A DNA stretch of 48,525 nucleotides from JAJPXC01 sp964517875 (lineage in GTDB: Bacteria > Bacteroidota > Bacteroidia > Bacteroidales > Muribaculaceae), in NCBI GenBank assembly GCA_964517875.1, contig CAZFEU010000013.1, forward strand, positions 1 through 48,525, given 5' to 3'. Shown here in pieces: positions 15,155 to 24,884 of the stretch; the stretch's first letter is position 1; every line of letters starts with the position of its first letter. The notes under the pieces are model-generated. The model searched no databases and was not told the DNA's origin. It saw only the letters and a list, made by a program, of their open reading frames with translations. Both the position numbers and the translations under genes were made by a program.

Positions 15155-16363
15155 CTAATCTACCTCGTTAAGAGTGTGGCCCATCCTATCTTTCTTAGTG
15201 TGGAGGTAGTGGGCATTATACTCATTGGGGTGAACCTCAATGGGCACATTTTCCACGATTTCCAAGCCATATCCCTCAAGGCCCGAACGCTTCACCGGAT
15301 TATTGGTCATAAGTCGCATCTTTGTGACGCCAAGCGACTTAAGTATCTGCGCACCTACGCCATAATCGCGCTCATCAGCTTTGTGACCAAGGTGCAGATT
15401 TGCATCCACAGTGTCCATGCCTTCTTCCTGGAGCTTGTATGCGCGTATCTTGTCCATAAGGCCGATTCCGCGGCCCTCCTGGCTTAAGTAGACAATGGCT
15501 CCCCTACCCTCACGGTCAACCATCTGCATTGCTCGATGCAGCTGCTCACCGCAGTCGCAACGCTTTGAAGCAAAGATATCGCCTGTGGCACACGACGAGT
15601 GTACACGCACCAATGCAGGCTCGGGCGTAGAGAGGTCACCCTTGATGAGCGCTATATGCTCAAGGCCATTACTCTTTTGGCGGAATGGTATAAGGCGGAA
15701 GTGTCCATAGGCAGTGGGCAGGTCAACTTCAACACCCCTCTCCACCAGGCTTTCACGGCTCAGACGGTAGTTGATAAGCTGGGCTATCGACACTAATTTC
15801 ATGCCCCATTGATCGGCCATCTTGCGCAGCTCAGGTAGGCGCGCCATCGAGCCGTCATCGTTCATCACCTCCATCAACGCAGCTGCGGGCTGCATGCCCG
15901 AAAGGCGTGCCATATCGATGGCTGCCTCAGTATGGCCTGCGCGTCGCAACACCCCCTGGTCCTGAGCGTACAGAGGATTGATATGCCCGGGCCGTCCGAA
16001 AGTGGCAGGTGTCGACTTAGGGTCAGCCAAGGCGCGGATTGTAGCCGCGCGATCGTGAGCCGAAACGCCAGTTGTGCACCCCTCGAGCTTGTCGACGGTA
16101 ACAGTAAAAGGAGTTCCGAGCATCGATGTGTTGGTTACGACCTGTGGGTGTAGATCGAGAGCCTCGGCTCTCGACATGGTGATGGGCGCGCAGAGCACTC
16201 CGCGGGCGTTCTTGAGCATGAAGTTAACCTGCTCGGGGGTGATAGTCTCGGCTGCGACAATGAAGTCACCTTCATTCTCGCGATCTTCGTCATCGACCAC
16301 TATCACTATTTTTCCTTGCTTGAAGTCGGCCAAAGCCTCTTCGATTGAATCAAGCTTAATCAT
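15155..16363 (-). CDS. ribBA: Bifunctional DHBP synthase / GTP cyclohydrolase II
   Basis: The 402-residue product makes both early precursors of riboflavin. Residues 1-200 are 3,4-dihydroxy-2-butanone 4-phosphate synthase, with VDDEDRENEGDF metal and substrate motif and AGHTEAAIDMARL. Residues 205-402 are GTP cyclohydrolase II, with the zinc cysteines in SSCATGDIFASKRCDC and the YLSQEGRGIGL motif. Both halves look complete. It overlaps the end of the LptF/G-type gene by 8 bases, so it is the second gene of that operon. No FMN riboswitch is seen upstream. Confidence 0.97.
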   Translation of the reverse strand: MIKLDSIEEALADFKQGKIVIVVDDEDRENEGDFIVAAETITPEQVNFMLKNARGVLCAPITMSRAEALDLHPQVVTNTSMLGTPFTVTVDKLEGCTTGVSAHDRAATIRALADPKSTPATFGRPGHINPLYAQDQGVLRRAGHTEAAIDMARLSGMQPAAALMEVMNDDGSMARLPELRKMADQWGMKLVSIAQLINYRLSRESLVERGVEVDLPTAYGHFRLIPFRQKSNGLEHIALIKGDLSTPEPALVRVHSSCATGDIFASKRCDCGEQLHRAMQMVDREGRGAIVYLSQEGRGIGLMDKIRAYKLQEEGMDTVDANLHLGHKADERDYGVGAQILKSLGVTKMRLMTNNPVKRSGLEGYGLEIVENVPIEVHPNEYNAHYLHTKKDRMGHTLNEVD

Positions 16364-18341
16364 TGTCCTTTTCAGAGTTGAATATTATGCTGTTATCTTG
16401 CTGGCAATCAGCATCAACCGGTTGTGCACCGATGATTGCCAGCAGTTGCTGATCGATATTATGAATCAAATTGATCTCGCGGCGCAATTCCTTACGTTCA
16501 CGAAGTGCCATGAGCCATAGGGTCAACCCAATTGGGAACAGAATTGCAGCCAACCATGCGCTCCAGCTATGGCTGAATGGATGCATGAGCCATAGGTGAG
16601 GCAACGTGGGATAATCGCTTATCTTATTTACCACCAGTTGCTCCTTGGAGTTAGCGAGGTAAGCAATGGTGCCCTCCAGCTTAGTTTCGAGCCGTCCAAG
16701 GCCACCGGGGATGATACCGCGACGCAGATAGCCGAAATATCCCATCCTTCGCCTCAAAGCCTCCAGCGCACCGATTGCCTCATTGTCAAGGTCGGTGAGC
16801 ATAGTAAAGCTTGTAGCGCCATCCACTTCATCCATCGAAAACTCCTTAACCTCGTAATGTCGTGGCGGTCGGATGCCCAAGATGCGATTGAAGAAGTTGA
16901 GATAGGCATCTTTATTGAACACCGCAGAGTCGCGCATGGCTTTATACGTGAAGAATATGCCTAACGGCAGAAGCACAGCCGAGCTGAGCCACATACCTTC
17001 CCATACTTCTATGCGCCCCTCACGGGCCATCTTATAGCCTGTATTATCGATAATATAGTATACGATGAATAGGAATACTGAAATAATCAGCGGCATACCG
17101 AGTCCACCCTTGCGTATGATAGCTCCCAGGGGTGCACCTATAAAGAAGAAGATGATGCAGGCAAACGACAAGGTGAATTTCTTGTGCATCTCAATGGCGT
17201 GTCGACGTATATTCTTACGTGTGTCATCCATAGTGAGGCGGTCAAACTCATATGTTTGTTGCAGTCGTTTAGCCTTATTGATTGCCTGGTTGTAGTAAGT
17301 GCGAGCCATTGCCCCCTGACCTGCGTTCACCAGCGAATCAAGGTCAACAGGTGCGTCAAGTGTGACCGGTGGATTAATTTCGTTGACAAGCTCACCTTCA
17401 ACCATCACACGCTTATAGTAATCGATGCCAAGCAGTGGGGTCTCAATCAGAGCACGCCCGCGTACATATCCGGCTGAATCTACTTTCAGGTTAAGAGAAT
17501 CGATCGTGGCCTGAAGCTCAGTGATATTTTTTCCAACATACTGGTTGCGCATACCACTTTCGTCCATTCGCGAGAAGTTTGAGTCGAAAGCCACTATAAT
17601 TGACTTCTCGTCGAATTGTTCCCGGCGATAAGGCATGTCAGCCGTATTGTTCTGCCCGGTTGATTCTCGTAGATTTTCAAACTGTGAGCCATGATGCAGC
17701 TGCAGATAAATATGACTTTGATCCTCAGTCACAGCCATTTTCCCTGAGTCAGCTATGAGGATGCGTGAATTCTCAAACCCACGGGAAATATCATATATCA
17801 TCACATCGTAGAGCATCCCACTGTCAGGATCCTTATGCTGCACATAGATGTTAAGTCCGGGTAGCTGATCATAAAACACTCTCTCGGGTATCTCGGCCTC
17901 AGGTGTTTTTTGGCGCATGGAGAACAACAGTGTCCACATCTTGGTCTGAGCCACCGGGAGCACATTGTTCTGAAAGAAGAACGCGCCGATCGCTATCAGC
18001 ACTATCAGCACTATGAGAGGTCGCATAGCCTTCAGGAGCGAAACTCCGGCGGCCTTCATGGCTGTAAGCTCAACACGCTCTCCAAGATTACCGAATGTCA
18101 TAAGCGAGGCGAGCAGCACAGCCAACGGGAGCGCCATTGGCACCATAGTCAAGGCGGCATAAAAGAACAATTCGCCTATCACGCTCAATTCCAATCCCTT
18201 TCCCACAAGGTCGTCAACGTAACGCCATAAGAATTGCATCAGCACGATGAACAGGCATATAAAAAAAGTCATTAAGAAGAGCGGCAGAAAGCTCTGCAGC
18301 ACAAACGTATATAGTCGCTTTATTCTTAATGAGAATGCCAT
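16356..18341 (-). CDS. LptF/LptG (YjgP/YjgQ) family permease
   Basis: The 661-residue product has the LptF/G layout: an N-terminal pair of membrane helices (FVLQSFLPLFLMTFFICLF), a periplasmic jellyroll part, and three or more C-terminal helices with FIGAPLGAIIRKGGLGMPL. In the Lpt system this permease extracts lipopolysaccharide from the inner membrane with LptB. E. coli LptF and LptG are about 360 residues; Bacteroidetes forms are longer, and here a large insert between the helices and a soluble region at about 480-600 account for it. The extra domain is not recognised. The start ATG lies 28 bases after an exact -7 box. ribBA follows with overlap. Confidence 0.9.
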   Translation of the reverse strand: MAFSLRIKRLYTFVLQSFLPLFLMTFFICLFIVLMQFLWRYVDDLVGKGLELSVIGELFFYAALTMVPMALPLAVLLASLMTFGNLGERVELTAMKAAGVSLLKAMRPLIVLIVLIAIGAFFFQNNVLPVAQTKMWTLLFSMRQKTPEAEIPERVFYDQLPGLNIYVQHKDPDSGMLYDVMIYDISRGFENSRILIADSGKMAVTEDQSHIYLQLHHGSQFENLRESTGQNNTADMPYRREQFDEKSIIVAFDSNFSRMDESGMRNQYVGKNITELQATIDSLNLKVDSAGYVRGRALIETPLLGIDYYKRVMVEGELVNEINPPVTLDAPVDLDSLVNAGQGAMARTYYNQAINKAKRLQQTYEFDRLTMDDTRKNIRRHAIEMHKKFTLSFACIIFFFIGAPLGAIIRKGGLGMPLIISVFLFIVYYIIDNTGYKMAREGRIEVWEGMWLSSAVLLPLGIFFTYKAMRDSAVFNKDAYLNFFNRILGIRPPRHYEVKEFSMDEVDGATSFTMLTDLDNEAIGALEALRRRMGYFGYLRRGIIPGGLGRLETKLEGTIAYLANSKEQLVVNKISDYPTLPHLWLMHPFSHSWSAWLAAILFPIGLTLWLMALRERKELRREINLIHNIDQQLLAIIGAQPVDADCQQDNSIIFNSEKDND

Positions 18342-18368
18342 AGTGCGGACATTGGTAAATTCGAGCTA

Positions 18369-18400
18369 CAAAGATAGCATAAAACCGCCATCAATGCAAC
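18369..18400 (-). promoter_or_regulatory. Promoter for the lptF/G-ribBA operon
   Basis: On the minus strand TATCTTTG (18376-18369) fits the -7 consensus, with GTTG (18400-18397) 20 bases upstream matching three of four bases of the -33 TTTG. The start codon at 18341 gives a leader of roughly 20-25 bases. Confidence 0.6.
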
Positions 18401-18435
18401 ACCGCTTCCCGGCCAACAATTGTACGGGAAGCGGT
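18401..18435 (-). terminator. Terminator after the aquaporin gene
   Basis: ACCGCTTCCCG at 18401-18411 pairs perfectly with CGGGAAGCGGT at 18425-18435 (11 bp). It sits 49 bases beyond the aquaporin stop codon and just before the next promoter. There is no strong U-run on the minus strand, so its efficiency is uncertain. Confidence 0.65.
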
Positions 18436-18484
18436 ATCAATATGTATGTTTAACTGTAAGCCCCTCGACTTACATCAGTGAGTA

Positions 18485-19171
18485 TTACTCAGCCTTAGCG
18501 GCTTCATCCTTGTCCGAGCCTATTATCGCCCAAACACCTGCTGAAAGAAGCGCGCCCACAAATGGGCCAACGATGAAAATCCACAGCTGCTCGAGCGCGG
18601 CACCGCGTGCAAACAGCGCGGGTCCGATTGAACGGGCAGGGTTAACCGATGTTCCGGTATAAGCGATGCACACAAGGTGAACAAGCACCAGTGACAGACC
18701 GATGGCCAGACCCGCAAACTTGCCAGCACCCTTCTTCTCATCAGTTGTACCAAGCACAACGAGCACAAAAACGAAGGTAAAGATGATTTCTGAGAGCAGT
18801 CCGCCCCACAGGCTCACACCCTCCTGGCAAGTGTTGGCACCCATACCATTAAGCCCTGTGTGCGAATCAACGAGCCAGTAAAGCAATGCTGCGCCAAATA
18901 TTGCGCCAATCACCTGGAATATCATATACATTATGGCATCACGGCCGCTCATGCGACGCGACAACCATACTCCGAGAGTAATAGCGGGATTGATGTGGCA
19001 TCCACTGATACCTCCAATAGCATAGGCCATTGCAACCACTGCCAGACCAAAAGCAAACGCTGTGCCGACTACCGATCCGGCATCTACGCCGCAATTGAGA
19101 CTCACGGCCACGCCACAACCCATCAGCACCAACACTAATGTACCGAACATTTCGGCTAAATACTTCTTCAT
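18485..19171 (-). CDS. Aquaporin, MIP family channel
   Basis: The 228-residue product has six membrane helices and both NPA boxes: CHINPAITLGVW (about residue 60-70) and TSVNPARSIGPALF (about 170-185). The short length and the Thr/Arg filter region (SVNPARS) are closer to water-selective AqpZ than to GlpF, which has a longer loop and an NPARD box. The gene starts 18 bases after the wzc-like stop codon, so it is probably transcribed with the polysaccharide export genes. No glycerol genes are near. Confidence 0.93.
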   Translation of the reverse strand: MKKYLAEMFGTLVLVLMGCGVAVSLNCGVDAGSVVGTAFAFGLAVVAMAYAIGGISGCHINPAITLGVWLSRRMSGRDAIMYMIFQVIGAIFGAALLYWLVDSHTGLNGMGANTCQEGVSLWGGLLSEIIFTFVFVLVVLGTTDEKKGAGKFAGLAIGLSLVLVHLVCIAYTGTSVNPARSIGPALFARGAALEQLWIFIVGPFVGALLSAGVWAIIGSDKDEAAKAE

Positions 19172-19189
19172 AATTGTAATTTTTTTTGG

Positions 19190-21598
19190 TTATTTATGAT
19201 GCGCCTTGCGCCAAACTCGTTTCAGACGCGAGGACAGCTTGGGAGTTTCCACTAACTTATATCCATAACCGTAGCCATGAGCCCCCGTTCCGCCATAACG
19301 TCCGTAGCTACGATATTTATAAGCCTTGGAGCGCATATTAACCCCATTGATAATGAGATAGGTGTGAGGGAGTCGATGTGATTTTATGGTGTTGTGCATC
19401 AATTTGATACAACGTAGCGTAGAGAAGTTGGCTCGGGTGACATATAACTGAACATCAGTAAGATGTGATATCAGCAGCGAGTCAGACACAAGTCCTATGG
19501 GCGCTGAATCAATCACTATATAATCGTAGCGGTCGCGGGCCTCATTAAGCAGATTTTCAAGCCTGTCGCTCAGTAGAAGCTCATTGGGATTAGGTGGCAC
19601 CGGGCCACCGGGGAGCACATAGAGGTCGGCACATTCGCTTGATTGCTTCACCAGCGATTCCCAATCGTCAACCTGACCGCAAAGGTACGTGGTGATACCT
19701 TCACTATTATTCATCCCAAAGCTATGGGCCAGCATAGGACGTCTTATATCAAGTCCTATAACAAGGGTGCGTTTGCCGGTAAGGGCAAACGACATGGCGA
19801 TATTGGTCGACACGAAGGTCTTGCCCTCACCCGAAAGCGATGACATCACAAGCATCACCTTACCTTTACCGAGCACAAACTGTATATTATTGCGGAGTAG
19901 ACGGAAAAGCTCGTCTTCAGCGCTTGAGCCGCCATGCGATACAACAATCGACTGAGGATTGCGCACTTTGCAAATCTCGCTCAGCACAGGCACTTTGGTC
20001 ACCCGCTCAAGCTCTGTCTTATCCTTGAATACTGGGAACATCATGCGACGCAGATAGATTAAAGCGCCCGGGATGGCCAACCCAATCAGGATGGCTATGG
20101 CGTAAATAGTCTTCTTATTGGGCGATACAGGCCCTGAACCTGCGGGATCATCAATTAGGCGCGCTGTAGGAGTGGCAAGATTCTTCTGCAATGCGATGTC
20201 CTCACGTTTCTGCAGCAAGAAGGTATATATATTCACCTTCACTTGCTGGTCGCGGAATATCTCCTGTAGCCCCTTATCCTTGGTAGGATCCTGACGAATG
20301 TTGGTAGCTGCCTGGCCCGCCTGACTCATCTTGGCGCTAATCTGACGGTCATAGTCCTTGATACGTTGATTTATGGCCGTTACAATGCCTCGCTTAAGCA
20401 TAGGTATGTCCTCTTTGAGCTCACGCTTCTGAGCGTTTTCATCGGTGAGGTTTACAAGGCTTTCGTAGCTTCGCACCTTACGGTTATACTCCTCGATTTT
20501 CGAGTTGATAGTGGGATCTACTCCCACGCTGTAAATAGGAGCATACTCAGCAAGGCCCTGTATATGGCTGCGCTCGTCAACCAGCAGAGCGCGTTCAGCC
20601 TGAAGATTCACGATCTCACTCTCAGCAGCCTGCTTCTGCACCATATCCATTTGGGTTTGGCTTTGGAGATTTATCGCATTGTTCTGACGCTTGTATTGCT
20701 CAAGCTGAGTTTCAACGCTCTTAAGCGAGTCGGCTATCATTTCAAGACGTTCCACGATGAAAGCCTCGGTTTGGAGTGCTGCGCGGTTTTTGTCGGCGAT
20801 TATATCGTCGTTGTAAAACTTAATCATGGCATTGATCACGTCCTGACCCTCCTCGATTATCGGGGTATTGTACTTGATGCGCACCACGGTGAATGAGTTC
20901 TCGGCATATTGTATGCTCATACCCGACGATATACGAGAGGCTGCCATCTTCTTAGGCATTATGCGCACCTGCATTGGATTCTCGAGAAGCTCCACATCCT
21001 CGTTACGGTCAATAATCAGCGGTCCCTGGGCTATTTTAATGGTGTCGGGGAATGTACTTACCTGATAGGTTTTGGCCTGATCATCCGCGTCCTTACCCAC
21101 ACTGATATTGAATGAACCATTGTCGTCGTTAGAAATTTTCAGCGTTACGGCCGTCTCAAGCTTGCTGATATAAGGTGTGTCGAGCCTAACGCTAATTGGA
21201 TTGTTCTTGTACAATGGTATATTGCGGAATCGGCCAACCTCGGAGTATGAATAGTAGAGGTCGAGTGAGTCAACAACCCTCATCATATTGTTGCGCGACT
21301 TCATCAACTCAAGCTCTGTCTCGTCAAGAAATTGTTTTGACGCAAGCATTGCGGCATCAGCCGACATCGACACATTCTGAGAAGCAAAATTTGCATCCTC
21401 CCCATTCAGGTATATTGATGCGGACACCTCGTAGGTGGGGACAACGGTTGCTATATAAAAGTATGCTCCGATCGCACACAGCACCACGCTGATTACAAAC
21501 CACTTCCAATTTGCGAGATAGTCAAGCAGCAGCGCCCCCAGAGCAAATGACTCATTCAGTTGCTCCTTATCTTTTTCCGCATCGACCTTAACATTCAT
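19190..21598 (-). CDS. Wzc-like polysaccharide biosynthesis tyrosine autokinase
   Basis: The 802-residue product is a fused chain-length regulator and BY-kinase. It has a membrane helix near residue 35, a periplasmic Wzz-type region with long coiled coils (about 250-450), a second helix near 505, and a cytoplasmic kinase from about 550. Kinase motifs are SSLSGEGKTFVSTN (Walker A), LVIGLDIRRP (Walker A') and YDYIVIDSAP (Walker B). The C-terminal tail is Tyr/Gly-rich (YKYRSYGRYGG, HGYGYGYK), the usual autophosphorylation cluster. It controls export or polymerisation of capsule or exopolysaccharide together with the Wza-like protein encoded 8 bases upstream. No glycosyltransferases or phosphatase are near. 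Confidence 0.95.
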   Translation of the reverse strand: MNVKVDAEKDKEQLNESFALGALLLDYLANWKWFVISVVLCAIGAYFYIATVVPTYEVSASIYLNGEDANFASQNVSMSADAAMLASKQFLDETELELMKSRNNMMRVVDSLDLYYSYSEVGRFRNIPLYKNNPISVRLDTPYISKLETAVTLKISNDDNGSFNISVGKDADDQAKTYQVSTFPDTIKIAQGPLIIDRNEDVELLENPMQVRIMPKKMAASRISSGMSIQYAENSFTVVRIKYNTPIIEEGQDVINAMIKFYNDDIIADKNRAALQTEAFIVERLEMIADSLKSVETQLEQYKRQNNAINLQSQTQMDMVQKQAAESEIVNLQAERALLVDERSHIQGLAEYAPIYSVGVDPTINSKIEEYNRKVRSYESLVNLTDENAQKRELKEDIPMLKRGIVTAINQRIKDYDRQISAKMSQAGQAATNIRQDPTKDKGLQEIFRDQQVKVNIYTFLLQKREDIALQKNLATPTARLIDDPAGSGPVSPNKKTIYAIAILIGLAIPGALIYLRRMMFPVFKDKTELERVTKVPVLSEICKVRNPQSIVVSHGGSSAEDELFRLLRNNIQFVLGKGKVMLVMSSLSGEGKTFVSTNIAMSFALTGKRTLVIGLDIRRPMLAHSFGMNNSEGITTYLCGQVDDWESLVKQSSECADLYVLPGGPVPPNPNELLLSDRLENLLNEARDRYDYIVIDSAPIGLVSDSLLISHLTDVQLYVTRANFSTLRCIKLMHNTIKSHRLPHTYLIINGVNMRSKAYKYRSYGRYGGTGAHGYGYGYKLVETPKLSSRLKRVWRKAHHK

Positions 21599-21606
21599 AT
21601 GCGAAT

Positions 21607-22461
21607 TTATTTTGTCAAGTTAATAATACTGATTACAAGCGCAGTAATAGAAGATATTCCTCCTATCACAGCGAGTGATGTGGTAAATCCTTGTGAAATC
21701 TGCCATGCATTCTGCGCTCCTGATCGGTTGTAGTTGACATAAATCATGTCATTGGGCTGGAGATAAAGGTAAGGGGAGAATAGCATGTTCTTGTCGTGGA
21801 CGTCAAGGCGATGTGTCTCGCGCGAGCCATCGGGATTGGTGCGAACCAACAGAAGGTTTTCTCGGTCAGCCTGAATATTGAGGTCGCCGGCCATAGCAAG
21901 AGCCTCGAATACGGTAAGGCGCTCATTGGGTGATACGATGACACCGGGATCGCCAACGGCACCAAGCACTGTGACACGAAAGTTCATGAAGCGCACGTCA
22001 ACCATAGGCTTTATCTTCAGATATTTCGGATAAATTGAGTTAACTATCTCATCCTGGGCCTCTTCTTTTGTGAGACCTGCAAGGTGGATTTCACCGACAA
22101 TGGGGAAATTTATATCACCATTCTTATTGATAAGGTAATACTCGGTTGCGGCGGTATTAATGGCACCGTTATTAGTTTGGGTCAATGTATTGTTGTGAAC
22201 CCCAATTGTCTGTATTTTGCCTTCTGCATCAAGATAGCGTCCCTTGTTAAATGGAGCAGTTGCTATTGGGTCGGTCGACGACACCTCGATATTAAGCATG
22301 TCGCCTGGCTGTAGCACCGGCTCGGCCACTTTTACAGGAGTTGCCAGAATCTCAGCGGGGATAGTCTCAGCATGTTGAATCAAAGGCACTTTCTTATGTG
22401 CTGAACATGAGCTGAGTATGGCAATCGTCATCACAGCTACGCCAACTACACTTATCTTCAT
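21607..22461 (-). CDS. Wza-like polysaccharide export lipoprotein
   Basis: The 284-residue product has a lipoprotein signal with Cys 19 (ILSSC), a polysaccharide-export domain beginning LQPGDMLNIEVSSTDP, a SLBB domain (VTVLGAVGDPGVIVSPNERLTVFEALAMAGDL), and a C-terminal membrane helix (LAVIGGISSITALVISIINL). In Wza the C-terminal helix forms the outer-membrane pore. Length is shorter than E. coli Wza (about 380) but normal for Bacteroidetes. It is first in an operon with the tyrosine kinase and the aquaporin. Confidence 0.93.
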   Translation of the reverse strand: MKISVVGVAVMTIAILSSCSAHKKVPLIQHAETIPAEILATPVKVAEPVLQPGDMLNIEVSSTDPIATAPFNKGRYLDAEGKIQTIGVHNNTLTQTNNGAINTAATEYYLINKNGDINFPIVGEIHLAGLTKEEAQDEIVNSIYPKYLKIKPMVDVRFMNFRVTVLGAVGDPGVIVSPNERLTVFEALAMAGDLNIQADRENLLLVRTNPDGSRETHRLDVHDKNMLFSPYLYLQPNDMIYVNYNRSGAQNAWQISQGFTTSLAVIGGISSITALVISIINLTK

Positions 22462-22511
22462 ACGTCTTATAACTTTAATATTTTTTTGAATTGACTTAAG
22501 GTTTCGTTCTG

Positions 22512-22519
22512 CAAAGTTA
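22512..22519 (-). promoter_or_regulatory. -7 box upstream of the wza-like gene
   Basis: TAACTTTG on the minus strand matches TAnnTTTG and lies 50 bases before the start codon at 22461. No clear -33 TTTG is seen. It falls in the gap between miaA and the polysaccharide genes and should start the second operon. Confidence 0.5.
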
Positions 22520-22578
22520 ACGATTTTTCCAATACAACGTTAATTTCATTCCCATTCGATTGTTTTTCCGATTTTAAA

Positions 22579-23517
22579 CTACTGTTGTTTCCCATGCTCT
22601 GTGAGCAGATTCTTAACACGACTCACAAATTCATCAGCAGGCATATCGTAGGGAAGCCAATGTATTGTATGTCCCCGGCGCTCCATACCTCTGAACCATG
22701 TCATCTGTCGCTTGGCAAACTGGTGTATCGCAATCTCGAGCTGTTTCACCATCTCCTGGTAACTTAGTTCTCCAATCACATAGAGGGTGAGATATTTATA
22801 CTCCAGTCCATAGTATATAAGGCTGTCGGGCGACACCCCTGAGTCGATAAGCCTACGCACTTCATCCACCATCCCCTCGTCAAGGCGCGAGTAAAGTCGC
22901 TGAGTTATTCGCTCCCTGCGAGACTCTCTGTCAATATCCACACCAATCACCACTGCCCTTGTGTGAGCGTCGTGAACTTCGCTGGTCAATGGCTGGGGAT
23001 CACAATTGTGGGCTGCGTAGTAAGTCTGGATTTCGATGGCGCGAATGGCTCTTTGGCACGAATCAACATCAGTGACATTGTGCAGCTCTTTCATCGATGC
23101 CAAAATCCTGGTCAATTCCTCAATCGATTTACCCTTAAGCGACTCGCGCAGACCTTTGTTCTCCGGCACCTGAGGTAGTTTTACCCCATTTATCGCCGAC
23201 TCCACATATAATCCTGTACCTCCGCAGAGCACCGGCTGTGCCTTACGGTTATATATGTCGTTGAGCGCACTACTATAGTCGTCAAGGTATCGGTAGAGAT
23301 TGTATTTCTCTCCCGGCTCAGCTATGTCAATCAAGTGGTAAGGCACCCGGCCATACTCATCGATATCCTTACCGGTGCCTATATCCATGCCTCTGTAAAC
23401 CTGACGTGAATCAGCACTGATGATCTCTCCTCCTAAGGCTTGTGCGCAATCGACTGCGCGACGTGTTTTCCCCGATGCCGTAGGGCCGGTGATGACAAGT
23501 AATGGTGGGCGATTCAT
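22579..23517 (-). CDS. miaA: tRNA dimethylallyltransferase
   Basis: The 312-residue product adds a dimethylallyl group to A37 of tRNAs that read codons starting with U. The P-loop is ITGPTASGKT, and SADSRQVYRGMDIGTGK is the substrate and catalytic Asp region. The downstream QRAIRAIEI and FAKRQMTWFRG segments are also typical. It begins 3 bases after the stop of the membrane-protein gene and ends the long minus-strand run that starts at 31574. Confidence 0.97.
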   Translation of the reverse strand: MNRPPLLVITGPTASGKTRRAVDCAQALGGEIISADSRQVYRGMDIGTGKDIDEYGRVPYHLIDIAEPGEKYNLYRYLDDYSSALNDIYNRKAQPVLCGGTGLYVESAINGVKLPQVPENKGLRESLKGKSIEELTRILASMKELHNVTDVDSCQRAIRAIEIQTYYAAHNCDPQPLTSEVHDAHTRAVVIGVDIDRESRRERITQRLYSRLDEGMVDEVRRLIDSGVSPDSLIYYGLEYKYLTLYVIGELSYQEMVKQLEIAIHQFAKRQMTWFRGMERRGHTIHWLPYDMPADEFVSRVKNLLTEHGKQQ

Positions 23518-23520
23518 GGA

Positions 23521-24858
23521 TTAATGTCCGGTGCTGATGTATTTGCGCCACAATCGACGCAATCTGAAAAATGGTCGATCCTCGTTATTGTCGGCCACTT
23601 GAAGCCATGTGTTGTCGTTGTAGTCCACATCCCAGTTAGGCAGATCGCGCAGGCGGAATGCTGGCCGGTAGTTCTTTATGTCGTATAAGCGCATACCGTT
23701 GCGGTCGTAAGTTTTCCAGGCCATGGTGACGTTATAAATACGATGTATTTCAGACATGAGCAGCGGTGACACAATATTTTTTTCCATCATCATCTGCAAT
23801 GTACTGAGTGTAACCCACTCACCCTTGACGCGCGAATCCTCATCAATGATGTTGGTATCCTCAATTATTGCGGCAAAGTGGAATATATTGCTACCCGAGT
23901 CCTCCGTTTCCGTGCGATAGAGAAAGCGGATTTTTGCCTCAATCCCGGTCGTTCCCTTAAAGTAGTTTTCGGCTTCCCAGTCGGAGAGTCGCTTATGATA
24001 AGCTACTGTAAGCACTGAGGGGGTATCATACTTTGAATTTTGCAGGTTTACCAGGCTGGAAGTATTCTCGGGTTCAGATATAAATATGTGGTCGCCGCTG
24101 ATTATCAGAAATCTTACCAACGAGAAGTTTCCCTTCTGAAATACACTTCCTGTGAGCTCACGGCTATAATAAGCCAAAATACCTGAGTAGCGCAGAGCCA
24201 GATAACCTAATGACATCAGGTAGACTATAGCTGGTACCCATCCGAAGAAAAATGTATCACTCTCATTTAGATTGGTAGTGATGAAACTAATAATATAGTA
24301 TGTGTACTCTCCGATTGTGAGTAGGATAGACAGAATGAGTAGAAGCCACATCTGTGTGCTGCTTTCTTGGTCGAAAACCCTTCCGATAAATCCTCGCTCG
24401 GCAGGATCGCCGTTGGAAATCACACACTTGCGACAGAATGAGTGTTTGCGCCCCAGCGCCAGCAGCCAAGCGCACATTAGCACCGCTATCGGCCCGGTGA
24501 TGAGTATGGGTATATAGGGTATCTCAAGGTTGACAGGCACTTTTTTGAGCCACGCTTCTGAAATCCAATCGGTGTAATTAACCACAATATAGAATACAAT
24601 CATTATAAGCGACGACCATACCAGCGTAAGATTGACTACATAACTGATACGTCCGCAAATCTGCGGTTTCTCCTTTCTCGATCTTCGCTGCATGTGGTAG
24701 AGCGTCAACGACATACATAGGCCAACAAATGGCACCCAGAACATGGGTATCCACATCGACAGCAGGCTCAAGGCGACAAGGAAGCCTACGCTTATGGCCC
24801 AGCTACGAAACATGCCTTTTATGGCCCGTGAGAAATTTTGTAGCAGCTTATCTCGCAT
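23521..24858 (-). CDS. Uncharacterised multi-pass membrane protein
   Basis: The 445-residue product has about six hydrophobic segments in residues 15-225 and a soluble C-terminal half (about 230-445). A short FCRKC motif lies on a cytoplasmic or periplasmic loop. The C-terminal part includes an FLIISGDHIFISEP stretch and a WDVDYNDNTWLQVADN block before the basic end RLRRLWRKY. I do not recognise a family with certainty. Its spacing of 3 bases to miaA and 26 to the DPP IV-like gene implies cotranscription. No catalytic signature is seen. Confidence 0.8.
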   Translation of the reverse strand: MRDKLLQNFSRAIKGMFRSWAISVGFLVALSLLSMWIPMFWVPFVGLCMSLTLYHMQRRSRKEKPQICGRISYVVNLTLVWSSLIMIVFYIVVNYTDWISEAWLKKVPVNLEIPYIPILITGPIAVLMCAWLLALGRKHSFCRKCVISNGDPAERGFIGRVFDQESSTQMWLLLILSILLTIGEYTYYIISFITTNLNESDTFFFGWVPAIVYLMSLGYLALRYSGILAYYSRELTGSVFQKGNFSLVRFLIISGDHIFISEPENTSSLVNLQNSKYDTPSVLTVAYHKRLSDWEAENYFKGTTGIEAKIRFLYRTETEDSGSNIFHFAAIIEDTNIIDEDSRVKGEWVTLSTLQMMMEKNIVSPLLMSEIHRIYNVTMAWKTYDRNGMRLYDIKNYRPAFRLRDLPNWDVDYNDNTWLQVADNNEDRPFFRLRRLWRKYISTGH

Positions 24859-24884
24859 TATTTCTATATTGATTATTTATCTTG

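Noticed and set aside
15118..16400. FMN riboswitch for ribBA
   Set aside because: ribBA is the second gene of an operon with overlap to its neighbour, and no FMN-type conserved sequence was seen upstream.
20366..20896. 176-codon plus-strand frame opposite the wzc-like gene
   Set aside because: Antisense to a conserved coiled-coil region; composition is the reverse complement of that coding sequence.
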